Of a stretch of DNA of 63,706 nucleotides, positions 25,779 through 32,862 are shown in pieces. Numbering within the stretch: the stretch's first letter is position 1; every line of letters starts with the position of its first letter. The translations under genes were made by a program, and so were the position numbers. Source of the DNA: an uncultured Eubacteriales bacterium (GTDB lineage Bacteria; Bacillota; Clostridia; Oscillospirales; Acutalibacteraceae); NCBI GenBank assembly GCA_949292775.1, contig CASFBL010000011.1, positions 1 to 63,706 on the forward strand, written 5' to 3'. The notes beneath the pieces were generated by a model. The model searched no databases. It was not told the origin of the DNA and saw nothing but the letters and a program-made list of their open reading frames with translations.

Positions 25779-26670
25779 AATCAAAAAAGGCGATTTCGCC
25801 AATTTGCGGCAAACGCAGGTGGGGCTTGTCCGTTTCAAATGCCGCAATCAGGCTTTGCACCAAAAGCTCCGTCGCGTGCGCCAAAGAACAGCGTTCGCCG
25901 TCTACAGTTACAGCGCAATTTAAAAGCTGAACCAGTCTTGCCTTTTGCGCTGTGCCGAAGCCGTCCGACAAATCCGGCAGTTCGTTTGCCACAAACAAAT
26001 CGACTGCCGGACGAAACGGCTCTAACAAATCGTCCGCCAAATTAAAAGCGTTGAGCTGGTTTTGGTGGTGAAGCCCGAGCGCCGGTTCCAAGCCGTAAGC
26101 CACCAGCGTTTTTGCCAAAAAGGCGCGCAAAACCGCATAGCCGTAATTTAAAGCGGCGTTGATTTCAATTTCGCTGTCGCGGGTAAATGCCTTACCAAAC
26201 AGCAGGGGGAAATATACCCGCGCCGCGCAGCCCTCGCGGTTGGTCGGGTCGCCGGACTGCACCCCGGCGGCGAATGTGCGCAGCTTTTCAGCGCCCGGTT
26301 TTTCGGCAAGCTCCAAACAGCGCGCCTGATTTTCGATTTTTTGCACCACGATTTTCTGCCAAAGGCGCTTGCACTTCGGTTTGGACTGTGCAATTTGCAG
26401 TTGAATCCGTTTTTGTACCCGGCAGTAAGCGCCCACGGGCAAAAGCTGCGCCGCCGGCATGTGGCGCCGGTCGCAAACCAAAAGACAGACATTGTAAGCG
26501 GCCAAAAAGGCGATCAGCTGTGCCGACAAAACCGATTTTTCGTTGTCTATCACAATACAGCGAATGTCCTCCACCGGAAAGGCGAACTCTTCGCCGTTGT
26601 CTGCGACCAGCTGGCGGTTTCGAAGCTTTAAAACCGTTTCGTTGGCGACAAAAATATTGCGGTAGGGCAT
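25771..26670 (-). CDS. cas1: CRISPR integrase Cas1, type II-C
   Basis: This 299-residue protein is the metal-dependent integrase of spacer acquisition. It begins MPYRNIFVANETVLKLRNRQ and carries the beta-strand domain, then the helical catalytic domain with INAALNYGYAVLRAF, the conserved histidine in LGLHHQNQ and the acidic NLADDLLEPFRP. It lies 12 bp behind cas9 and overlaps cas2. No csn2 or cas4 is present, which supports subtype II-C. Confidence 0.96.
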   Translation of the reverse strand: MPYRNIFVANETVLKLRNRQLVADNGEEFAFPVEDIRCIVIDNEKSVLSAQLIAFLAAYNVCLLVCDRRHMPAAQLLPVGAYCRVQKRIQLQIAQSKPKCKRLWQKIVVQKIENQARCLELAEKPGAEKLRTFAAGVQSGDPTNREGCAARVYFPLLFGKAFTRDSEIEINAALNYGYAVLRAFLAKTLVAYGLEPALGLHHQNQLNAFNLADDLLEPFRPAVDLFVANELPDLSDGFGTAQKARLVQLLNCAVTVDGERCSLAHATELLVQSLIAAFETDKPHLRLPQIGEIAFFDYD

Positions 26671-26682
26671 TTGACGCCTCCC

Positions 26683-29600
26683 TTACCGAAACCGCTGACG
26701 CGGTTCTTTGCCGACCTTGCTGTAATTTCCCAGCGGGTCTACAGTGTATTTTTCAAAAGAAAGCAAGGTCTTAATGCCAAGGCTTTTTTTGAAATAGGCA
26801 TTGTCGTGGGTCAATACTTTTATATTAGCGGTGGCTATGTCTGCACTGTTGTAATACACCAAAATATCATTGCGTAAAATTTCTTTTGGCAGGGAACTGT
26901 CTTTGTTGGAAACGGTAAATTTGATGGACTCCTTTGCCTTAATGCGCAGCAAATCGTTCGGGTAAACCGAAAAGAGGAAATCCTCTTCCCGCATTTCTTT
27001 CCATTGGTCGTAAGGCTTTCCTTGCACACACGCTTTGTTGGGCAGTTTGGGTTTTACGGTGTCGGAAACATAAATCGGCACGAAATAATAGCCGTCGTTT
27101 TCGGGCTTGAAAACATCGATGCGCACCATATCCCCGTTTGCCGCCACACCGTTGCCGCTGCGCACCGGCACATTCAAAGAAGATTTTTCCATGATTTTGA
27201 CCTTTTTCACAATCGGTCCCGGTTCGCCACAGGCGGTTGGCTTGTAAAACGGTTTATCCGGGGGGAACGCTTTTTCACCGCTGCCGCCGAATTCTGCGAG
27301 CCGCGTTTTCAGTGCGTTATAAAGCAGGGTGTCGCTTTGCGGGTTATAATAGTTTTCAATTTCACCGTCTTTGCCGAGCTTTAGTTTTGTAAGCGGAACT
27401 TTGGAAATTACAAAGCCCGGTTCGCGCCCGGAGCGAATGGTGTCCAAATGCGCAGCACCCGTCACCTTGCGCGTCGGCATGCGCGACACGAAACAGCTTT
27501 GCACGGCGTCCTCCTGCGCGGCAGTGTAATGCAGGAAACGGCAGTCTTTCACCGCGCGCCTGGCGTCGTCCATGGTGCGGGCGTCAAGTTCTTTGCGGAA
27601 ATGCGGATACGGCTGAGGGAATTCATCAATCACTTCGCCGTTGAAATCGACCGCGAGCGATTTTTCCTCATCTAATACATAATAAACTTCATGGTATTTG
27701 GAATAAGTCGAGACTTTTTGAATCATGCGCTCTGTCACGCAGGCAATGACCGCCGCATCCACCGCGTGGTGCAGGTCGCCGTCCGCACGGATTTTGGCAA
27801 TGCCCCAGCGCTTGCGCATATAAGAAGTCACCGTGCCGTTGACGGCGCGGACATGCTTTTTTCGACCGTTTGCAAAGTCTGTGAACAGCAGCGTGTCGTT
27901 GATGAAGTTGTATAAAACGCGGCTTAAATATTTGGTGTCGTTCAGATTGCGTGCCTTCCAGCCTTCGGTATCTTCTTCTTTCAGCTCGGCTTTCAGAAGG
28001 CGTTGGCGTTTGACGCGATTATGAATGTTGTTTGTGACCCAGATTTCAAAGTCGTCCCGTGCCTTGCCTGTCAGATACTGCATCGGGATTTTGTTCCCTT
28101 TTTGCCGGTTTTCCCGGCTGAAAGTCAGCACCTTGTTGTTGTAGCTGTCGTCAAAGCAGATGCTGTATGGAATAATGTGGTCCACATCGACATAGCCCGG
28201 CTCAAACAGTCGTTCGAGTGCAATATGCTTTTGCGAATAGGGGCAGACACCGTCCTGCTCCTGCCACAGCTTGAATTTGACAATATCCAACCCTGTTGGG
28301 CTTACAATGCCGAATTCGGTTTGCAGGCGTTCGACCGCCCGGCTGTTGACCGCGGCATTTTCTTTGATTGTTTTTTCAATTTGTTTGCGCTCTTCAAAGG
28401 TCTTGGAAAGCTCGCGGGCAAGCTCGATGTTCAAATAAGTCGGACTGCACCCCTGCTCGCGGATAATCGCGTTGACGACCTTGATGGTTTGGGAGACTGC
28501 CCGGCGCACGACCGGGTTCACAATATCGCAAAGGTAGTTGCTGGTTGCCGAAAGGTACATTGTTTTTTCAGCATTGTTGTGTGCGCGGAAATCCAAGCCC
28601 GCTGCGTCACAGGCCTTGTCATAGGTCAAGCCGGTTTCTAAATAAGGAATCAGCATTTTGCATGCTTTGACGGAAATGTGGCCGAACCCGGAAAGTGACC
28701 CGCAGGCGAGCAGCGCGTCGATAACTTCGGGCGCAAAGCCTTTTTCTTCGAGCGCCGGGCGAATGGAATCATCTGTTTTGTGCACGGTGAAAATATAACC
28801 GATGTCGTCCAGTTCTTCCGTGGAAAGATTGCGGATATAATCTTTCCCCAATTTATTTAAAGCTGCTTTGATTTGATGATAGGGCTTTAAGTAATTAAAC
28901 GCCGCTTTTTCGACTTCTGCAACAGCTTTTTCACCGTAGGAAAGGCTTGTGAAGAACTCGTCTTCACGAAGCGCCAACAGCTTGCGAAGCGCGGTGTATT
29001 TCACATCTTTCTTTTGGTGGCAAAGGGCAAAAACTGCTAAGCGTTGTTCGTCGGTCAACCCGCGCGTTTCTTTGCCCGGCGCGGCAATGCGGATGTGATT
29101 GATGTTTTGCCAAAGCGTAAACACCTGAAAGGAATAGGCAGCTTTCGGTGCGCGCTTTTCTTCGGGTAAAAGCGTGCACGGACCAATCATGCGGCTAATC
29201 TGGTCGCCGGCGTAAGGGCTTGGTGAATTCTTGGGCCCTGCACCCGGCCCTAAATCAAACAGACGCTGGGAAAGTGCAATTTCGGTGTATTGCGCTTCCA
29301 AAGCCTCGCTCGCAAACGCCGCGCCAAAACGCCTTTGTGCTTCAAAAATTTTGGCGATTTCGTCGGCAACCATGCTCCGTGCCACAGTGGCGGAATAGTC
29401 GTCGCCTTTGTTGCGTTTGTATTCGTGGAACTTTTCATCCTTATAAAACATTTCACCAACGGTTCGGTAGCCGCCGCGCTCCATTTCACCGGCGTTTTCC
29501 GCAACAGCGTTCAAAATCTTCCCGGCTTCTTTTTCCTGCGTGTCGGTTTTACGGTTGGAGCGAAACCCGCGCCGCTGGGCAAGATGAATAAGCACTCGCG

Positions 29601-29952
29601 AAAATTCCGCAGCGGTCAGCGGCTCGTCGAGCGCTTTTGTGCGCAGCCAGTAAATGTCGCTCAACTGCCCGGAAAACAGATTATCCATTTCTGTCTGTGA
29701 CAGAACACCGGACGAAACCAATAAATAGCGGATGCGTTCGAGCCTGTGCTGATGCCGGCGAATGCGCCGCCGCATCCCACGCGCGTCCCGGCGGGGCGCC
29801 GCAAGTGAAGCGCCGTCTTTTGGGTTTTCGGCTTTGTTAAACACACGACTCCCGAGCCGAATTATGCGGCAAGGCTCGTCGTTTTCGTTTAACTGCATAA
29901 CGGCATAGCCGACAGAAGCAATGCCGCAGTCTAAACCGATTGCATATTTCAT
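26683..29952 (-). CDS. cas9: CRISPR-associated endonuclease Cas9, type II-C
   Basis: This 1089-residue protein is a compact, full-length II-C Cas9. RuvC-I is MKYAIGLDCGIASVGYAVM with Asp8; the arginine-rich bridge helix is about residues 52-78; the recognition lobe follows to about 490. RuvC-II is LNIELAREL with Glu510; HNH is VDVDHIIPYS with His592; RuvC-III is LHHAVDAAVIACV with Asp732. The rest is the PAM-interacting C-terminal domain. All catalytic residues are present, so the enzyme should be active. A GAGGAGG site fixes the ATG at 29952. That site starts two bases after the T-run of the tracrRNA terminator, and no separate cas9 promoter is visible. Confidence 0.98.
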   Translation of the reverse strand: MKYAIGLDCGIASVGYAVMQLNENDEPCRIIRLGSRVFNKAENPKDGASLAAPRRDARGMRRRIRRHQHRLERIRYLLVSSGVLSQTEMDNLFSGQLSDIYWLRTKALDEPLTAAEFSRVLIHLAQRRGFRSNRKTDTQEKEAGKILNAVAENAGEMERGGYRTVGEMFYKDEKFHEYKRNKGDDYSATVARSMVADEIAKIFEAQRRFGAAFASEALEAQYTEIALSQRLFDLGPGAGPKNSPSPYAGDQISRMIGPCTLLPEEKRAPKAAYSFQVFTLWQNINHIRIAAPGKETRGLTDEQRLAVFALCHQKKDVKYTALRKLLALREDEFFTSLSYGEKAVAEVEKAAFNYLKPYHQIKAALNKLGKDYIRNLSTEELDDIGYIFTVHKTDDSIRPALEEKGFAPEVIDALLACGSLSGFGHISVKACKMLIPYLETGLTYDKACDAAGLDFRAHNNAEKTMYLSATSNYLCDIVNPVVRRAVSQTIKVVNAIIREQGCSPTYLNIELARELSKTFEERKQIEKTIKENAAVNSRAVERLQTEFGIVSPTGLDIVKFKLWQEQDGVCPYSQKHIALERLFEPGYVDVDHIIPYSICFDDSYNNKVLTFSRENRQKGNKIPMQYLTGKARDDFEIWVTNNIHNRVKRQRLLKAELKEEDTEGWKARNLNDTKYLSRVLYNFINDTLLFTDFANGRKKHVRAVNGTVTSYMRKRWGIAKIRADGDLHHAVDAAVIACVTERMIQKVSTYSKYHEVYYVLDEEKSLAVDFNGEVIDEFPQPYPHFRKELDARTMDDARRAVKDCRFLHYTAAQEDAVQSCFVSRMPTRKVTGAAHLDTIRSGREPGFVISKVPLTKLKLGKDGEIENYYNPQSDTLLYNALKTRLAEFGGSGEKAFPPDKPFYKPTACGEPGPIVKKVKIMEKSSLNVPVRSGNGVAANGDMVRIDVFKPENDGYYFVPIYVSDTVKPKLPNKACVQGKPYDQWKEMREEDFLFSVYPNDLLRIKAKESIKFTVSNKDSSLPKEILRNDILVYYNSADIATANIKVLTHDNAYFKKSLGIKTLLSFEKYTVDPLGNYSKVGKEPRQRFR

Positions 29953-29965
29953 AAATATCCTCCTC

Positions 29966-30064
29966 AAAAAAAGATGACGGTCCACCAAAAAAGTGAACCG
30001 TCAGAGCTTTTCGGTTTTCTACCTTGTTGTAGTAACCTAATTGTTCTTGGTATGGTATAAGAAC
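29966..30064 (-). ncRNA. tracrRNA (short form, about 99 nt)
   Basis: An anti-repeat at 30026-30061 matches the CRISPR repeat at 31 of 36 positions. Read on the minus strand it is complementary to the crRNA repeat, with a two-base internal mismatch at repeat positions 9-10 that would make a bulge. A short GGT/ACC hairpin follows, and then a 10-bp terminator stem (29976-29985 with 29993-30002) and a seven-U run ending at 29966. The proposed start at 30064 is seven bases after the -10 box at 30071-30076. It directly precedes cas9 on the same strand. Confidence 0.9.
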
Positions 30065-30070
30065 AATTGT

Positions 30071-30099
30071 ATTGTAACACGGTTATGCTTTTTTGTAAA
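30071..30099 (-). promoter_or_regulatory. Proximal tracrRNA/cas9 promoter
   Basis: On the minus strand TTTACA (30099-30094), a 17-bp spacer and TACAAT (30076-30071) place the start at about 30064, at the edge of the anti-repeat. It gives the short tracrRNA. Confidence 0.75.
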
Positions 30100-30142
30100 T
30101 AGTGTATTTTGCGTAACCCGCGTGTACCTGATTCATGCTTAT

Positions 30143-30171
30143 AGTATAGCGAACGGTCAAAAACTTGTCAA
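30143..30171 (-). promoter_or_regulatory. Distal tracrRNA/cas9 promoter (long form)
   Basis: On the minus strand TTGACA (30171-30166), a 17-bp spacer and TATACT (30148-30143) form a better promoter than the proximal one. The start near 30136 would give a tracrRNA of about 171 nt with roughly 72 extra bases at the 5' end. Confidence 0.65.
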
Positions 30172-30207
30172 AGGGCAAAGACTTGCAAAGTCCTAAAAAG
30201 CGGACTT

Positions 30208-30419
30208 AAAAAAGCAACCCGCACCGGGCAGGGGGGCCGTCCGGGGCGGGTGTGTGTGCTTCGCAAGACAGATGCATGTGCGCCGCAGCGGGAAGATGGT
30301 CGGCTATATCTTTACCCCTCAACTGGTAAAGCCCGCCGCAGGTTTCAGAAACAGCAATAGTGAGTGGGGGCAGAGGGCTGCAAGCTTTTTCTGAAAAGCA
30401 GCATGCAAGTCTTTCTTAC
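30208..30419 (-). ncRNA. Unidentified structured small RNA, about 212 nt
   Basis: No protein is encoded here. A consensus promoter lies upstream (30426-30454). The RNA ends in a GC-rich terminator (ACCCGC/GCGGGT with an inner CCGG pair, 30217-30251) and a six-U run (30208-30213). Inside, the 5' and 3' parts can close as AAGAC-TGCATG with CATGCA-GTCTT. An apical stem GCGGCGGG/CCCGCTGC carries a perfect CTTTACC/GGTAAAG hairpin, and two small hairpins lie on the 5' side. The layout recalls 6S RNA, but the 5' strand has a large unmatched part and I cannot confirm it. 4.5S, tmRNA and RNase P signatures are not seen. Confidence 0.65.
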
Positions 30420-30425
30420 AAACAC

Positions 30426-30454
30426 ACAGTACCACACTTTAAATAATTTGTCAA
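30426..30454 (-). promoter_or_regulatory. Promoter of the structured small RNA
   Basis: On the minus strand TTGACA (30454-30449), a 17-bp spacer and TACTGT (30431-30426). It is divergent from the padR promoter, with 29 bp between the two -35 boxes. Confidence 0.75.
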
Positions 30455-30483
30455 TAACAAAAAACATTTATTGCAAAAAAATG

Positions 30484-30512
30484 TTGCACTTTTTCGCTAT
30501 GTGTACTATAAT
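30484..30512 (+). promoter_or_regulatory. Promoter of the padR operon
   Basis: TTGCAC (30484-30489), a 17-bp spacer and TATAAT (30507-30512) precede the GTG start of the PadR gene by 26 bp. PadR-HAAS operons are often autoregulated, and an operator would be expected here, but I see no clear palindrome. Confidence 0.75.
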
Positions 30513-30538
30513 GGCGGAAAGAGTGGGTTGGTGATGAA

Positions 30539-30916
30539 GTGGCACAGCAGAGCCGGGAAGGCCAAAGCGGAATTGCTGAAAACCTGAAAAAGGGTATAAC
30601 AGAAATGCTGATTCTTGCTTTTTTAGAAAAGCAGGATATGCATATCTATGCAATTCTGACACATTTGGATAAATGCTCCGGCGGCGTTTGCAAAATCGCG
30701 TATCCTTACGCCGCGATTTATCGTTTGCTGAACCAGAATTACATTGTGGAATCCGGCAAACGAAACGACGAAAACCGTTTGCGCCAGTATTATCATATTA
30801 CCGAGGCGGGCAAGCACTATCTTGCCGCTATGAAAGCGGATTATGACAGCTTTATCGGCGGTGTAAGCGCAATTTTTCAATCGTTAAACGCGGAGGAGCA
30901 GGCCCATGATCAGTGA
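30539..30916 (+). CDS. PadR-family transcriptional regulator
   Basis: This 125-residue winged-helix repressor has the PadR core: KKGITEMLILAFLEKQDMHI, YPYAAIYRLLNQNYI (recognition helix) and RQYYHITEAGKHYL (wing), with a C-terminal dimerisation helix. The start is GTG at 30539 behind a weak GGTGA site and a strong promoter. The stop codon lies 11 bases inside the next gene, which encodes a HAAS-domain protein, the usual PadR partner. The inducer is unknown. Confidence 0.92.
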   Translation: MAQQSREGQSGIAENLKKGITEMLILAFLEKQDMHIYAILTHLDKCSGGVCKIAYPYAAIYRLLNQNYIVESGKRNDENRLRQYYHITEAGKHYLAAMKADYDSFIGGVSAIFQSLNAEEQAHDQ

Positions 30917-31280
30917 AAAAGAAAGAGAAAAGTATATTTGTGCAGTTGCCCGACACCTGCACTGCGCAAAGGCGGACAAAGCAGCTTGCCTCGCTTCGCT
31001 GGAAGCCTCGATAGAGGAGATTTTACAGCAAGACCCGCAGCTTTCCAAAGAACAGCTTTACGAAGTTATCGGAGAGCCGAAAGCGGTTGCTAAAGAATTT
31101 GCGGAGGCAATCGGCGAAGAGAAAATTCGTCGCTATAAGCGTAAGCGAATAGCAATGAGTATGCTTATAGCGACTCTCGCTGTTGGTCTTATGGTGGGGT
31201 TGTATTTTCTATTGGTTTATGATGCTGTGCAGCCAACTGTTGTTATTCTTCAGGGCATGAAAGCATTATTGCTTGAGTAG
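30906..31280 (+). CDS. HAAS/DUF1700-type membrane protein
   Basis: This 124-residue protein has an N-terminal cytoplasmic helical HAAS-like region (residues about 1-75, with LYEVIGEPKAVAKEFAEAIG) and one transmembrane helix (SMLIATLAVGLMVGLYFLLV). HAAS proteins are typically encoded with PadR regulators and are thought to link them to the membrane. It overlaps padR and precedes a secreted protein gene. Confidence 0.8.
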   Translation: MISEKEREKYICAVARHLHCAKADKAACLASLEASIEEILQQDPQLSKEQLYEVIGEPKAVAKEFAEAIGEEKIRRYKRKRIAMSMLIATLAVGLMVGLYFLLVYDAVQPTVVILQGMKALLLE

Positions 31281-31305
31281 TTTAATAATTTTGAGGAGGA
31301 TTTTT

Positions 31306-31800
31306 ATGAGAAAAAAAGTAGCGTTTTTGATGGTAGCCGTTTTGCTAATCTCTTGCTTTGCATTCCCCGTATTTGCTGAGGAACCTGTGGCAGAGACGAC
31401 AACTGCTCCACAACTTGGGGACCCGATTTATTTTGCAGACGGTTCCTATATTATTATTGAGCCTGTTACACCAAGCTTGACAAGAGGCTATATTACTGGA
31501 TATGAAAAAGCTGCAAGAGTTTTCAATTCCGACAATGAAGAAACTTGCCGTTTAACCCTTACAGCAAAGTTTTTGGTGAATGATAATAATACCATTACTT
31601 GCATTAGCTCTCTATATAAAACGGATGTATATGTAAGTGGTTGGGCGTTAGAAGAACCTGCTTCTACTTACTCAGATCATGGGACATATTCCGTTGCAAC
31701 CGCAACTGCAACTGCAAGAAAACGGTTGTTGGGCATTACAACGAAATATATTCCGTTGACCGTGACCATTACCGGCTATACTAATGGTACAGTAGTTTGA
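31306..31800 (+). CDS. Secreted protein of unknown function
   Basis: This 164-residue protein has a Sec signal peptide (VAFLMVAVLLISCFAFPVFA, cleavage about residue 24) and a mature part rich in Thr and Ser with beta-strand character (TCRLTLTAKFLVNDNNTI, KYIPLTVTITGYTNG). GAGGAGG fixes the ATG at 31306. It is more AT-rich than its neighbours. I do not recognise a family. As the last gene of the PadR unit it could be the extracytoplasmic effector of that system. Confidence 0.75.
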   Translation: MRKKVAFLMVAVLLISCFAFPVFAEEPVAETTTAPQLGDPIYFADGSYIIIEPVTPSLTRGYITGYEKAARVFNSDNEETCRLTLTAKFLVNDNNTITCISSLYKTDVYVSGWALEEPASTYSDHGTYSVATATATARKRLLGITTKYIPLTVTITGYTNGTVV

Positions 31801-31829
31801 CAAAAAGTAAATCCTGCACAGCAAATAAA

Positions 31830-31870
31830 ATGCACCGCACAGATTTTTCTGTGTGGTGCGTTCTTTTTTG
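31830..31870. terminator. Terminator between the padR unit and araC
   Basis: A 12-bp stem with one G-U pair (GCACCGCACAGA at 31832-31843, TCTGTGTGGTGC at 31848-31859) is followed by GTTCTTTTTTG on the plus strand. It sits between converging genes and may serve both. Confidence 0.85.
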
Positions 31871-31872
31871 TT

Positions 31873-32721
31873 TTAAAAACGAAGCCTTCGGAATTTGTTG
31901 GGCGAAAGCCCCGCGTTTTTGGTGAAGAAATAAATGAAATTCGATTCGCTGTTAAAGCCGGTTTCTTCGGCAATTTCCGCAATTGAAAGGTCGGTCTTTT
32001 GCAAATAGCTTTTGGCGCGGTTGAGTCGGGTGATGAGCACATAGTCATAAGGCGAAAACCCGGTCTGCTGTTTAAACACGGTTGAAAAATGCGACGGGCT
32101 CATGTGAATGGAATCTGCAATGCCCTGCACGGTCAGCCCCTCTTTTAAATTTTCATGGATATACCGTTTTGCTTCCTGAATGCTCTCTTCATAGCTCGCT
32201 TTATTTTTGCGGCTGACATGCAGGGGGTTCAAAAGCTCGGCAAACAGCTTGTAAATATCCATGGAAAGGGTAAATTCCGAGGGGCGGTCTTCTGAACGAA
32301 TCGCGTCGAAAATGCGAAACAGCAAATCCTCGGTGCGCTGCGGGTCGCTGCAGGTGATAATGTTGCCCTCGCTTTTGATGATTTCTTCATACATATCCAA
32401 ACAGTTCAAGCCGTTAAAATGCAGCCAGACCGATTCAAACGCATCTTCGGTGTAGTATTCGTGCGGGCGGAAGCAGTCTAAAATCACCGTCTCCCCTTCG
32501 CGCGCCGTGTGCGGCTTGCCGTGGAGCATGAAAGTGAAACTGCCGCTGATGATGTGCGTGACCAAAAGGCTGTTGTAATTGTCACGCACCAGGTGATACC
32601 CTTTCCGGCAGTAAAAATGCCCCGCGCTCACCGGGCAGTAAAACAGCCGCCGCGCCGTGGGGGAGGGCGACGAAAAATAGAAGTCAGATTTTTTGAGCAC
32701 ACCGCTTTCCGTGGATTTCAT
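31873..32721 (-). CDS. AraC-family transcriptional regulator
   Basis: This 282-residue protein has an N-terminal cupin ligand-binding domain (REGETVILDCFRPHEYY and nearby strands) and a C-terminal double helix-turn-helix domain (VQGIADSIHMSPSHFSTVFK and LSIAEIAEETGFNSESNFIY). It is divergent from the 26-kb glycan region and is its likely activator, probably sensing a sugar. AGGAGG precedes the ATG. A consensus promoter (32792-32820) and a direct repeat (32739-32770) lie upstream. Confidence 0.93.
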   Translation of the reverse strand: MKSTESGVLKKSDFYFSSPSPTARRLFYCPVSAGHFYCRKGYHLVRDNYNSLLVTHIISGSFTFMLHGKPHTAREGETVILDCFRPHEYYTEDAFESVWLHFNGLNCLDMYEEIIKSEGNIITCSDPQRTEDLLFRIFDAIRSEDRPSEFTLSMDIYKLFAELLNPLHVSRKNKASYEESIQEAKRYIHENLKEGLTVQGIADSIHMSPSHFSTVFKQQTGFSPYDYVLITRLNRAKSYLQKTDLSIAEIAEETGFNSESNFIYFFTKNAGLSPNKFRRLRF

Positions 32722-32738
32722 ATCGGCCTCCTAAAAAT

Positions 32739-32770
32739 AGTAGGATTTCTAAAAAACAAAGTAGATTTTC
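32739..32770. promoter_or_regulatory. Candidate AraC operator (direct repeat, two helical turns apart)
   Basis: AGTAGGATTTC (32739-32749) and AGTAGATTTTC (32760-32770) are direct repeats 21 bp apart, the spacing typical of AraC-type half-sites. They lie between the predicted araC start point (about 32785) and its ATG, which would suit autorepression. Binding is inference. Confidence 0.4.
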
Positions 32771-32791
32771 GCAAGTTTTTTCAGGAAACTT

Positions 32792-32820
32792 ATTATACAA
32801 TACCCACAAGGATATGTCAA
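32792..32820 (-). promoter_or_regulatory. Promoter of araC
   Basis: On the minus strand TTGACA (32820-32815), a 17-bp spacer and TATAAT (32797-32792) make a full-consensus promoter. No equally good promoter for the plus-strand glycan genes is visible in this gap, consistent with activator dependence. Confidence 0.8.
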
Positions 32821-32862
32821 TTTTGCACGATAATTTCAAAATTTAAAGGAGTGTTTTACACG

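Noticed and set aside
30208-30419. Firm identification as 6S RNA
   Set aside because: A closing stem and apical stem exist, but the 5' strand has a large unmatched section and I cannot confirm the typical central bubble. Left as unidentified.
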